NCBI GenBank assembly: GCA_049516635.1
Contig: JBEKSX010000029.1
Location: 1 to 35,601 of the forward strand
Direction: 5' to 3'
Origin: JBEKSX01 sp049516635
Lineage (GTDB): Bacteria > Bacteroidota > Ignavibacteria > Tepidaquicellales > OLB5
DNA: 35,601 nt
Below the pieces are notes generated by a model. That model saw only the letters and a program-made list of their open reading frames with translations. It was not told where the DNA came from and searched no databases. The position numbers and the translations under genes are program-made. Position 1 is the stretch's first letter, and the number at the start of each line of letters is the position of its first letter. Positions 1 through 6,470 of this stretch are shown one piece after another.

Positions 1-60
1 GTAGATCTGCGTGTCAGATTTATACTTTTTAAATATGTCCGCCAGGTCTTTTTTGAGCAA
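1..60 (-). CDS. Possible N-terminus of a gene running off the left edge
   Basis: On the minus strand a frame opens with TTG at 60-58 and stays open for 20 codons to the window edge, reading M/L-LKKDLADIFKKYKSDTQIY. In-frame TAA codons lie just upstream, so the start would have to be this TTG or nearby. The peptide is lysine-rich and protein-like, but it is too short to assign to a family. No Shine-Dalgarno site is visible. The 10-bp palindrome at 77-99 would lie just upstream of this start. It could equally be non-coding sequence. The call is an inference from an open frame only. Confidence 0.25.
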   Translation of the reverse strand, partial: MLKKDLADIFKKYKSDTQIY

Positions 61-76
61 GGTGTTTTATTAAGTT

Positions 77-99
77 ATGTCAGGTATGTTACCTGACAT
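77..99. repeat. Perfect 10-bp inverted repeat, 3-nt loop
   Basis: The arms ATGTCAGGTA (77-86) and TACCTGACAT (90-99) are perfect complements around the loop TGT. There is no T-run on either side, so it is not a typical terminator. It could be an operator for a leftward gene starting near 60, or one copy of a dispersed hairpin repeat. The sequence alone does not decide. Confidence 0.6.
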
Positions 100-167
100 G
101 GAAAGCGAAGCTTTTGTATAATATAACAAAATAAAGAAATCAAGATAATGGTTTACATTCAAGTTTC

Positions 168-272
168 AAAACCCCCTTCCCTTCGGGCTTCCCCGCTCCG
201 CTTGAAGCGGATGTCCCACTTTAATTAAAGTCAAAGATCCGCCTTTGGAGGAGGGGGATTTAGGGGGTTTTT
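168..272. repeat. Composite palindromic repeat (C-run/G-run outer arms)
   Basis: The outer arms are a C-rich stretch near 170-181 (AAAACCCCCTTCCC) and a G-rich stretch near 251-271 (GGGGGATTTAGGGGGTTTT). Between them lie a hairpin, TCCGCT/AGCGGA (197-211), and the perfect 14-bp palindrome ACTTTAATTAAAGT (near 217-230). The C-run/G-run theme returns inside the secreted protein gene at 16271-16300, and the TCCGC hairpin returns at 16435-16449 and 32627-32640. This makes it a member of a dispersed repeat family. It sits immediately downstream of the namZ stop codon and could also act as a transcript end. Confidence 0.65.
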
Positions 273-277
273 GTTAC

Positions 278-1495
278 TTAATTATATATCAAATACTTTT
301 TCCTTAAGTCCTTAAAATCATCAAGCTCTTTTTTGTATGAGTCCGTTATCGCGTTCAGGTCCTTGCCGTCCATGACCATTTTCCTCAAACGGTCGGTGCC
401 TGCGAGCTTATCTATATAATTATCCTTGTTAAATTTAAAATCGGGGAACAATTTCTTCAGGCTGATAAGCAAAGCGATGCCCGCTTTTACCGGCTCGAAC
501 TTTAACCTGTCCAGAATGTGTATATAAAAGCCGGAGCAATCCGTATCCTTGAACTTCGGCTCTTTTACGTACTCGGTTGCTTTCGGTCTGAACGTTATCG
601 GCTCGAACACAACACCCGCGAATCCGTACGAGTTCATCTCATCGGCAAGCGTCTTGCCGGTGACCCACGGCGCCCCTGCAGACTCGAATGGCATCGATGT
701 GCCTCTTCCTTCGGATACGTTCGTGCCTTCGAGGAAACAGGTGCACGGGTACGAGGTTGCGCTGAAAGACGTATATATGTTAGGAGATGGCTGTTCCCAA
801 ACGATGTCAAGCTTGTTAAAGTCCGTCGAGCGTGTGTAATTTTCCATTCTGGATATCTCAAGGATATTGGCGGTTATCTTCAATTGGTCCTTCAGGTACG
901 ATGCCAGCTCACCGCAGGTCATCCCGTAGCACACGGGAGCAGGGATCATCCCGACGAACGACCGGAACGCGGGATCGAGGGTGAACCCGTCCGTATAATC
1001 CGCATCGAGGATAACGGGACGGTCACAGACTATCAGCTTTTTATTATTGTCTGCCGCAGACTTAAGACAATAATAAAGAGTGGATGTGTAAGTATAGAAC
1101 CTTGCCCCTACGTCCTGTATGTCATAGACCAGAACGTCCACGCCCTGCAGGTCATCGGCGGACGGCGCATTTTTACTGCCGTAGAGCGATACGATATGGA
1201 TACCCGTCATCGGGTCGGTTTCGGAATAAGTTTCGTCACCGCGTATGCCGTGCTCGGGAGAAAATAATTTTACAACATCAATGCCGTGCTTAAGCAGGGC
1301 ATCCAGGATATGTGTGCCATCGGACATTATCCCCGTCTGGTTGGTGATAAGCCCGACCTTGAGCGGCTTCAGCTCATTTATGTTCTCGTATACAAGCACC
1401 TCATCGCCGAGCAAAAATTTCGGGTCGCAATAAGATGATGCGCTGAAAACAAAAAAGCTTAAAAAGATGATGAATATATTAAAATTTCTTTTCAT
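278..1495 (-). CDS. namZ: Exo-beta-N-acetylmuramidase NamZ (DUF1343 family)
   Basis: A 405-residue secreted protein of the DUF1343/NamZ family. These enzymes remove terminal N-acetylmuramic acid from peptidoglycan fragments during cell-wall recycling. I chose the ATG at 1495, which gives a normal signal peptide (MKRNFNIFIIFLSFFVFSAS). The frame remains open upstream to a GTG at 1600, but that adds 35 implausible residues partly made of repeat sequence. Family hallmarks are visible: VGLITNQTG near residue 48, the SPEHGIRG motif at 79-86 carrying the conserved Glu-His, and DIQDVGARFYTY at 125-136, followed by the conserved WEQPSPN and LEGTNVSEGRGT segments. The length is normal for the family. 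It appears monocistronic, and the neighbouring KAP gene shows no functional link. Family assignment is confident; substrate is inferred from characterised relatives. Confidence 0.88.
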   Translation of the reverse strand: MKRNFNIFIIFLSFFVFSASSYCDPKFLLGDEVLVYENINELKPLKVGLITNQTGIMSDGTHILDALLKHGIDVVKLFSPEHGIRGDETYSETDPMTGIHIVSLYGSKNAPSADDLQGVDVLVYDIQDVGARFYTYTSTLYYCLKSAADNNKKLIVCDRPVILDADYTDGFTLDPAFRSFVGMIPAPVCYGMTCGELASYLKDQLKITANILEISRMENYTRSTDFNKLDIVWEQPSPNIYTSFSATSYPCTCFLEGTNVSEGRGTSMPFESAGAPWVTGKTLADEMNSYGFAGVVFEPITFRPKATEYVKEPKFKDTDCSGFYIHILDRLKFEPVKAGIALLISLKKLFPDFKFNKDNYIDKLAGTDRLRKMVMDGKDLNAITDSYKKELDDFKDLRKKYLIYN

Positions 1496-1570
1496 AATCT
1501 GCAAAATTAACAATAAAAAATGAGATAATAAGGGGAAAAGGGGTGAGGTCAAAGGTGAAACGCGGGTAAC

Positions 1571-1598
1571 TGTCACCCTGAACGAAGTGAAGGGTCTC
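1571..1598. repeat. Copy of dispersed 'GTCAYYCTGARCGAAG' repeat
   Basis: This stretch reads TGTCACCCTGAACGAAGTGA followed by AGGGTCTC. It matches, with a few substitutions, the left arm of the larger inverted repeat at 6337-6363 (TGTCATTCTGAGCGAAGCGA followed by AGAATCT). Two copies of one template in separate intergenic spaces indicate a dispersed repeat family. Confidence 0.6.
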
Positions 1599-1725
1599 AC
1601 AGTCTTTGCGACCCCGAGTACTCGGGGGAAGAATCACAAGCTGCCTGCCTTTGGAGGGAGAAATTTAATAAATCTAGATATGGACAAAGAGAAATAGAGG
1701 TGAGATACATAATGGAATTATAATT

Positions 1726-3870
1726 CTAGCGTTTGTAATCTATCCTTTTTTTATCGTAATAATCTAAAAACAAATTAATAAATTCTTTCTGCTTTTGGTC
1801 ATTAAGCTCGGATATATTAAACTTTCTAATAATAGTTTCTAAATCATCTACCTTAAAGAAATACTCTATATCTTTATAGTATAAATCGTAAGATTCCTTA
1901 TTAACATAATCAGATAAATCACGACTTCCGACTCGATATACGAAACATGATAATAACCTGATTAATGAAGTTATATCTTTCTTTTTTTCACTTATGTAGT
2001 TCACGACCTCATTATTTTTTCCCCATCTTTCCCACCTATGAAGTATCTTTGGCAGTTTTGGATGGGCTTCTAAATCAAAATTTGTAGACCAATCCTTAAT
2101 CTTGACATTAGCAATTGCTTCCAATTCATTTAATTGCCCCTCATTTACGAGATATTGATCACTCGGTTTTGTTTCTTTGCTTTTCTCATATTTACCATAT
2201 TCTGAATCAAGGTAACTAACGAAATCAACAATTTGAAATATACTTTTTTCAGTGATTTTGAAAATATTTTTTAAAGTCTCAAATCTCTTTTGTTGTGAAT
2301 CCAAATTGAAAATAATCTTATAAGTAATACTAAATATCAAACCCGAAATAGCTTCATTGTAATACATATTATTAGTTATGCACAACGAATCCCCAATTTC
2401 AAAAAATACACAAAGGATGTTAAAATAATATTCATTTTGTTTATTCTTGATAACATATCTTTCTAGTAATTCAAGAAATCGATATACTCTATCCTCTTTA
2501 TATAATGAGATCAATTGATTAGCAAAATCTTTCGCATTGTCTGCAGCGCCCAATATTTTTAAAAATTCGGATTCAGAAAAATCTTTTTCTGCCAAATCAT
2601 ATTTGAAGTAAATGTCAAATTTCTCATAACTACATATTCTTTTTTGTTCATTCCATTCGTCAAACCTGGCATCATAAGCATTCCTACTAGTAAAATCGGG
2701 AAATAGTCTATATAACAAGTCATGAATTATCATCCTAAATTCATCAGATATACTAGAAAGAATTTTTTGTAAGTGCTCCTCTTTTCGTTGCTGCATATCT
2801 GATACAGATTCCATCCTATATTGCACGAATGGAGAATTAGTGAATAATTCCTTATTGTCTCGAATGTTATAATATAATTCACGATTAAAAGTTTGAATAG
2901 CGGTTATAGCAAGTAAATCTACAACATTAACTTCATCTTTTAGTATGGAGTAGTTAAATTCAAATAGATTAATATATCGGATAATATCACGGATTGATTT
3001 AAAAAAATATTTTATGCTACTCAAATACATATTGCCCCAATAATATTTATCAAATTGTTCATCCGAAAGGTCCTTTATTATTTCATTTATTCTATTAAAT
3101 AAGACTTCAGAAATTTTGGATTCACTAATATGAGGAACTTGAAATGGTACTTGAATTACCTTTTCCAAATATTTATTACCGTCTATTCCTTGAAAATCCG
3201 ATAGTGAATGTTTCACGACTTTTGGATCAAATGCTAGTATATATATAGTATTAGTAAAATCAGCAATTGATTTTACGAGTTGAAATATTTGACGTATTTC
3301 AGAATTGTTTAACCTGTCTATATCATCAATAATTATGATGATTTTAGAATTCAACTTCTTTAATAAGACATTTACTTTATTTTTAATTAAATTTAAATCA
3401 TTCTGTTTTGTGCTTGATCTTTTGTTGAAAATTGAAACAACTTTTAAACCCAACAAGACGAGTATACCCCAAAAGCCGAATGCGGGTGTTATTACATCAA
3501 AAATAATTGAGTATTGCTCTAGAACATTAGCTATTTTATTGAATCTTTTGTCATATATTGGCTTATTTAAAGTATTAGATAATTGTTTAAAAAATTGATG
3601 TAATAATTGATTCTGGTCCGAAAAATTCCAAGGATTAAATGTAAATACGACAGGTTTTTCATTATTATTATTTTCAAACTGGATATCAATATATTCATTT
3701 ACCATATTGAGGATTGATGACTTACCTGTTCCCCAATCCCCATATAAGCCAATCGTTAAACTATTAGAATTTTTATAATTAATGATAGACTTAGCTAGTT
3801 GCTGAGAAAACTTTTTTCGTCCAAGGATATCATCTTCTGATGAAGTTATTGGTAAATCTGGATAAAACAT
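1726..3870 (-). CDS. KAP-family P-loop NTPase
   Basis: A 714-residue KAP NTPase, a STAND-like P-loop family that often has membrane segments inserted in the ATPase domain. Numbered from the ATG at 3870: Walker A GDWGTGKS is at about 44-51, the KAP motif FTFNPWNFS at about 76-84, a hydrophobic segment (ITPAFGFWGILVLLGLKVV) at about 127-146, and Walker B KIIIIIDDIDRL at about 176-187. The start motif DDILGRKKF fits the family. The frame extends to a TTG at 3915, which would add 15 residues; I prefer the ATG. The C-terminal half is alpha-helical-looking and not recognised. The gene is strikingly more A/T-rich than its neighbours and stands alone beside a repeat-filled spacer, suggesting horizontal acquisition. 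The F-plasmid phage-exclusion protein PifA is a KAP protein, so defence is possible here but unproven. Confidence 0.85.
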   Translation of the reverse strand: MFYPDLPITSSEDDILGRKKFSQQLAKSIINYKNSNSLTIGLYGDWGTGKSSILNMVNEYIDIQFENNNNEKPVVFTFNPWNFSDQNQLLHQFFKQLSNTLNKPIYDKRFNKIANVLEQYSIIFDVITPAFGFWGILVLLGLKVVSIFNKRSSTKQNDLNLIKNKVNVLLKKLNSKIIIIIDDIDRLNNSEIRQIFQLVKSIADFTNTIYILAFDPKVVKHSLSDFQGIDGNKYLEKVIQVPFQVPHISESKISEVLFNRINEIIKDLSDEQFDKYYWGNMYLSSIKYFFKSIRDIIRYINLFEFNYSILKDEVNVVDLLAITAIQTFNRELYYNIRDNKELFTNSPFVQYRMESVSDMQQRKEEHLQKILSSISDEFRMIIHDLLYRLFPDFTSRNAYDARFDEWNEQKRICSYEKFDIYFKYDLAEKDFSESEFLKILGAADNAKDFANQLISLYKEDRVYRFLELLERYVIKNKQNEYYFNILCVFFEIGDSLCITNNMYYNEAISGLIFSITYKIIFNLDSQQKRFETLKNIFKITEKSIFQIVDFVSYLDSEYGKYEKSKETKPSDQYLVNEGQLNELEAIANVKIKDWSTNFDLEAHPKLPKILHRWERWGKNNEVVNYISEKKKDITSLIRLLSCFVYRVGSRDLSDYVNKESYDLYYKDIEYFFKVDDLETIIRKFNISELNDQKQKEFINLFLDYYDKKRIDYKR

Positions 3871-4221
3871 TTTTATACTGCTTAAATTATGATTAATATA
3901 CTGATTATACGACAATTTTACAATTCATATTTTCTATTATGTCGGAATTTAGAATGGAGTATTTTTCCCTTCTTTTATGTTATAATGTATATGTAATTTT
4001 TTTCTCCACAGATTTGAAGGATTAATCTTCAGATTCGGTGACTATTATAATAATCAGTGAAATCAGGAGATTCCGTTTAATCAGCTGACCTGATTTATAG
4101 TTTTTGCTTCTCTGCATCGCTGTGGTTCAAATATCTCCCTGCTATCCTCAGTTATACCCTCCCTTTTGCCTTGATTTTTGCAGATTAATATATTATATTT
4201 GTATTTGCGGTTTTTACTATA

Positions 4222-4320
4222 ACTCGTGCCACGATTAAAGGATTATCGTTATAATGCAGTTCATTAACAAAAGTTATTTATTCTCATTTTTTCTTTTTTC
4301 GTGTAATCGTGGCACGAGTG
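4222..4320. repeat. 99-bp element with perfect 16-bp terminal inverted repeats
   Basis: ACTCGTGCCACGATTA at 4222-4237 and TAATCGTGGCACGAGT at 4305-4320 are exact reverse complements around 67 bases of A/T-rich sequence with no reading frame. This architecture matches a small non-autonomous inverted-repeat element (MITE-like) or a large stem-loop. I cannot see an obvious target-site duplication. No transposase is present in the window. Confidence 0.7.
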
Positions 4321-4385
4321 GTTAAGCTCAAGTTACCTAACTTAACCAATCAAAAATGGCGATTCCGGTTTGTTTTGGAGCATGG

Positions 4386-4702
4386 GGTAACTAAGTTACC
4401 CTAACTTAAAATTCAAAAATGTGCCGATTCCTGTTTGTATTCCCAATATTTTGGACCGGGGGGTAACTTAAGTTACCCGGGGGGTAGGAAGTTCAAAGTT
4501 AAAAATTGAAAGTTATAAATTGCAATTGAAAATTGAAAATTTGGTTTTTTCCAGAGTTAAATATACGTTCTTTGAAAAATTCGTTATTTTATTACTTAGT
4601 TGTTAAACTCATTACTAAGTAATCATTACTTGTTATACCAAAAAGTGGCGATTTTTGTCAACCTTATTACTTGGCATTACTTAAGTAATGGGGGGTAGGA
4701 AG
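4386..4702. repeat. Degenerate repeat cluster with palindromes followed by a G-run motif
   Basis: Three short palindromes share one design: GGTAACTAAGTTACC (4386-4400), GGTAACTTAAGTTACC (4462-4477) and ATTACTTAAGTAAT (4676-4689). The last two are closely followed by the identical 13-mer GGGGGGTAGGAAG (4479-4491 and 4690-4702) and then by similar AAAGTT/AAATTG-rich tails. A related phrase, AAAAATGGCGATTCCGGTTT near 4352 and its variants near 4415 and 4640, precedes them. This suggests about 200-bp direct repeats that have diverged. Confidence 0.6.
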
Positions 4703-4883
4703 AAAATTTAAAGTTGAAAATTGAAAGTTAAAAATTGCAGTTAAAAATTTTAAATTTTGACTATTCTTTGTGGCTTCGCGGCTGAATTTTGTTATGTATT
4801 CAACACGCACGGGAATATCCGTAAGGTTCTGTCAAATTTTAATTTTAAAATTTAATTTTTAATTTTAAATTTTAAATTTTAAA

Positions 4884-5531
4884 TTATCTTGCTTCCCTGT
4901 GCCTGTCTGCCCAGTAAGCCCAGAGGACGATGAGCCATGCAGATAATGAAACGTAGCTTATGAGTTTTGTATCAGCCGGCGGAGTAGAAAGCAGGTTCAT
5001 GGTATATACAACAGCGAGAAATATTATCAAGCCCCATGAAGCGTAGGTTCCGGTCTTATCTTTCGGTTTTGTACAGGAGAAATACAGGTAAGCTCCGATT
5101 ATGAATATAAGCGCTTCGATTGTAATGGCAACTGCGGGTATGTTCCACAACCCGAATCCTTCATCGGGACCGCCGGGGTAAAGCGGCAGGTCGGGCTTAT
5201 GGACGATGAGGTCGAGTACCCAGTGGCTTATAACAAGCAAGCCCACGATGAGCGAGTTCCTGAAATTTCTGCGGAAGATGTAATAGAATCCCGATAACAG
5301 GACCGCCCAGATGAGAACGTAGAGCAGGCTGTGGCTGAACGGGTAGTAATCGAAACTCAGCGGTGTCATTTTTGTATCGCCGGGATGTACGGAAACGTGC
5401 TCGACGCCGAGTATCAGAAAAATCGGCCAGATGAGATCTAGCCACTGCGCAGCCATGAATAATGTTCCGAGCGATATTTTCGGGCCGGGTTTTTTACCGG
5501 CATAGCCGACGCCGTAATGACCTATGAACAT
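4884..5531 (-). CDS. Polytopic membrane protein, YdjM/DUF457-like putative metal-dependent hydrolase
   Basis: A 215-residue inner-membrane protein with about six hydrophobic segments. Histidine- and aspartate-containing motifs sit near the membrane faces: MFIGHYGVGYAG at the N-terminus, AAQWLDLIWP near residue 27, FSHSLLY near 67 and SHWVLDLIVHKPD near 102. The pattern of His-x(n)-Asp pairs resembles the membrane-bound hydrolase-like families around YdjM/DUF457, but the function is unknown. The ATG at 5531 is supported by a strong ribosome binding site (AGGAGG five bases upstream). A 10-bp hairpin lies in the leader at 5554-5577. The gene is followed on its 3' side by repetitive sequence. Membrane location is confident; enzymatic role is only family inference. 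Confidence 0.75.
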   Translation of the reverse strand: MFIGHYGVGYAGKKPGPKISLGTLFMAAQWLDLIWPIFLILGVEHVSVHPGDTKMTPLSFDYYPFSHSLLYVLIWAVLLSGFYYIFRRNFRNSLIVGLLVISHWVLDLIVHKPDLPLYPGGPDEGFGLWNIPAVAITIEALIFIIGAYLYFSCTKPKDKTGTYASWGLIIFLAVVYTMNLLSTPPADTKLISYVSLSAWLIVLWAYWADRHREAR

Positions 5532-5553
5532 AGTTGCCTCCTGTTAAAATTAT

Positions 5554-5577
5554 GTTGTTGGTCAAAAGACCAACAAC
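5554..5577. repeat. Perfect 10-bp hairpin in the leader of the membrane protein gene
   Basis: GTTGTTGGTC (5554-5563) and GACCAACAAC (5568-5577) pair perfectly around AAAA. It lies about 20 bases upstream of the start at 5531, just before the AGGAGG site in the transcript direction. The GTTGGTC...GACCAAC theme is echoed at 35208-35231, so it may be a dispersed hairpin rather than a dedicated regulator. Confidence 0.6.
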
Positions 5578-5670
5578 GGGGTAATGGATTTTTGCAATTA
5601 TACTGATAACTTTTTGAAAAACAAAATATTCAAAAAATATTAAATCTGAGGAAATTATTATTGAAGAGAC

Positions 5671-6240
5671 TCAGAATCTGAAAGCTGGACCTAATTTGAA
5701 ATTAAACAGGCTTGCATGCTGTTCGGTGTTCACAAGCCTGTAATAGGATATCTCAAATGAAATTAAAAAGTGTTTGCCGATCTTGAGTTCGGGGGTGAAA
5801 AGAAATCCCAGGTCGAGATAATTATCGGTACTGTTATTTCCGGTATATATGTAATGCATGGCGTACTTGCCCGCAACGCCTCCTATGCTGAAATCGAAGT
5901 TCTTATAGCTGGAAGTAAAGAGTACCTGCAGATTAATACTGTATGATTTATAATTTTCAGAATAGAGGATGCCCTCGTGAAGAATTTCGGCAGTTCTCTG
6001 CCAGTATTCGGCATTGGCTCCGATGGACCAGTACTGACCGAACTTTCTGCGGAAGCTGAGGTCAGCTATCCATCCGTCGGGGAACCCGTTCTGACGCTCG
6101 TTGTCTTTGGAATGATATCCTGCTTTAAACGAGACCTGGTATGGATAATTATCTTTGTGATTTTGTTCTTTGGATTGAGAAAATATACTGAAATGTACGG
6201 GCAGCAGTATTAAAGCTAAAATGAGTATGGATCTTTTCAT
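5671..6240 (-). CDS. Small outer-membrane beta-barrel-like protein
   Basis: A 189-residue secreted protein with a clear signal peptide (MKRSILILALILLPVHFSIFSQ). The body alternates polar and aromatic residues in strand-like blocks (YQVSFKAGYHS, WIADLSFRRKFGQYWSIGANAEYWQR, YSINLQVLF, FDFSIGGVAGKYAM, LGFLFTPELKIGKHFLISFEISYYRL). It ends in FNFKLGPAFRF with a terminal Phe, as expected for an outer-membrane barrel. Length fits an eight-stranded OmpW/OmpX-sized barrel. I do not recognise a specific family. It lies downstream of nothing obvious and is followed by the membrane protein gene on the same strand, 140 bases away with a hairpin between. Localization is inferred from the sequence pattern; the role is unknown. 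Confidence 0.7.
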   Translation of the reverse strand: MKRSILILALILLPVHFSIFSQSKEQNHKDNYPYQVSFKAGYHSKDNERQNGFPDGWIADLSFRRKFGQYWSIGANAEYWQRTAEILHEGILYSENYKSYSINLQVLFTSSYKNFDFSIGGVAGKYAMHYIYTGNNSTDNYLDLGFLFTPELKIGKHFLISFEISYYRLVNTEQHASLFNFKLGPAFRF

Positions 6241-6336
6241 AAATATAATTTTACCAAAACATTATAGATTATAAACTAAAATTATACAAGAGAGAAAATG
6301 GGTTTAAAAGGAAGGGCTTTATCAAAAGTACTATTT

Positions 6337-6416
6337 TGTCATTCTGAGCGAAGCGAAGAATCTCTTTCTTAATCATATTATAGATTCTTCGGTCACTGCG
6401 TTTCCTCAGAATGACA
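6337..6416. repeat. 80-bp imperfect inverted repeat, dispersed family
   Basis: The left arm 6337-6363 begins TGTCATTCTGAGCGAAGC and the right arm 6382-6416 ends CCTCAGAATGACA. They are complementary apart from an extra segment in the right arm. A diverged half-copy lies at 1571-1598. It sits between the 3' end of cusA and the start of the barrel gene, so it could end the copper operon transcript, but it lacks a T-run. Confidence 0.7.
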
Positions 6417-6470
6417 GTTGAGAATGCCCCATTTTGTCGAGATTTTCTAGCGAAAACTTTTAAAATATTA

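Larger units (their letters stand above)
3871..4883. other. Gene-poor spacer with inverted and eroded repeats
   Basis: About 1 kb in which I see no credible gene on either strand. The part nearest the KAP gene (3916-4200) is A/T-rich and resembles decayed repeat sequence. It is followed by the 99-bp inverted-repeat element (4222-4320). Then comes a set of short palindromes with G-run flanks (4386-4702), and long stretches of near-repetitive AAAATTGAAAGTT-type sequence around 4490-4550 and 4700-4760 and again near 4850-4883. The last stretch abuts the stop codon of the membrane protein gene. Confidence 0.6.

Noticed and set aside
518..1267. A 249-residue plus-strand reading frame opposite namZ
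   Set aside because: It has an arginine- and cysteine-rich, low-complexity-like composition and is fully antisense to a well-supported gene; no family resemblance.
4305..4320. GGCACGAG resembles a cDNA-library adaptor
   Set aside because: The motif is part of an exact 16-bp inverted repeat in the middle of continuous sequence, so vector contamination is unlikely.
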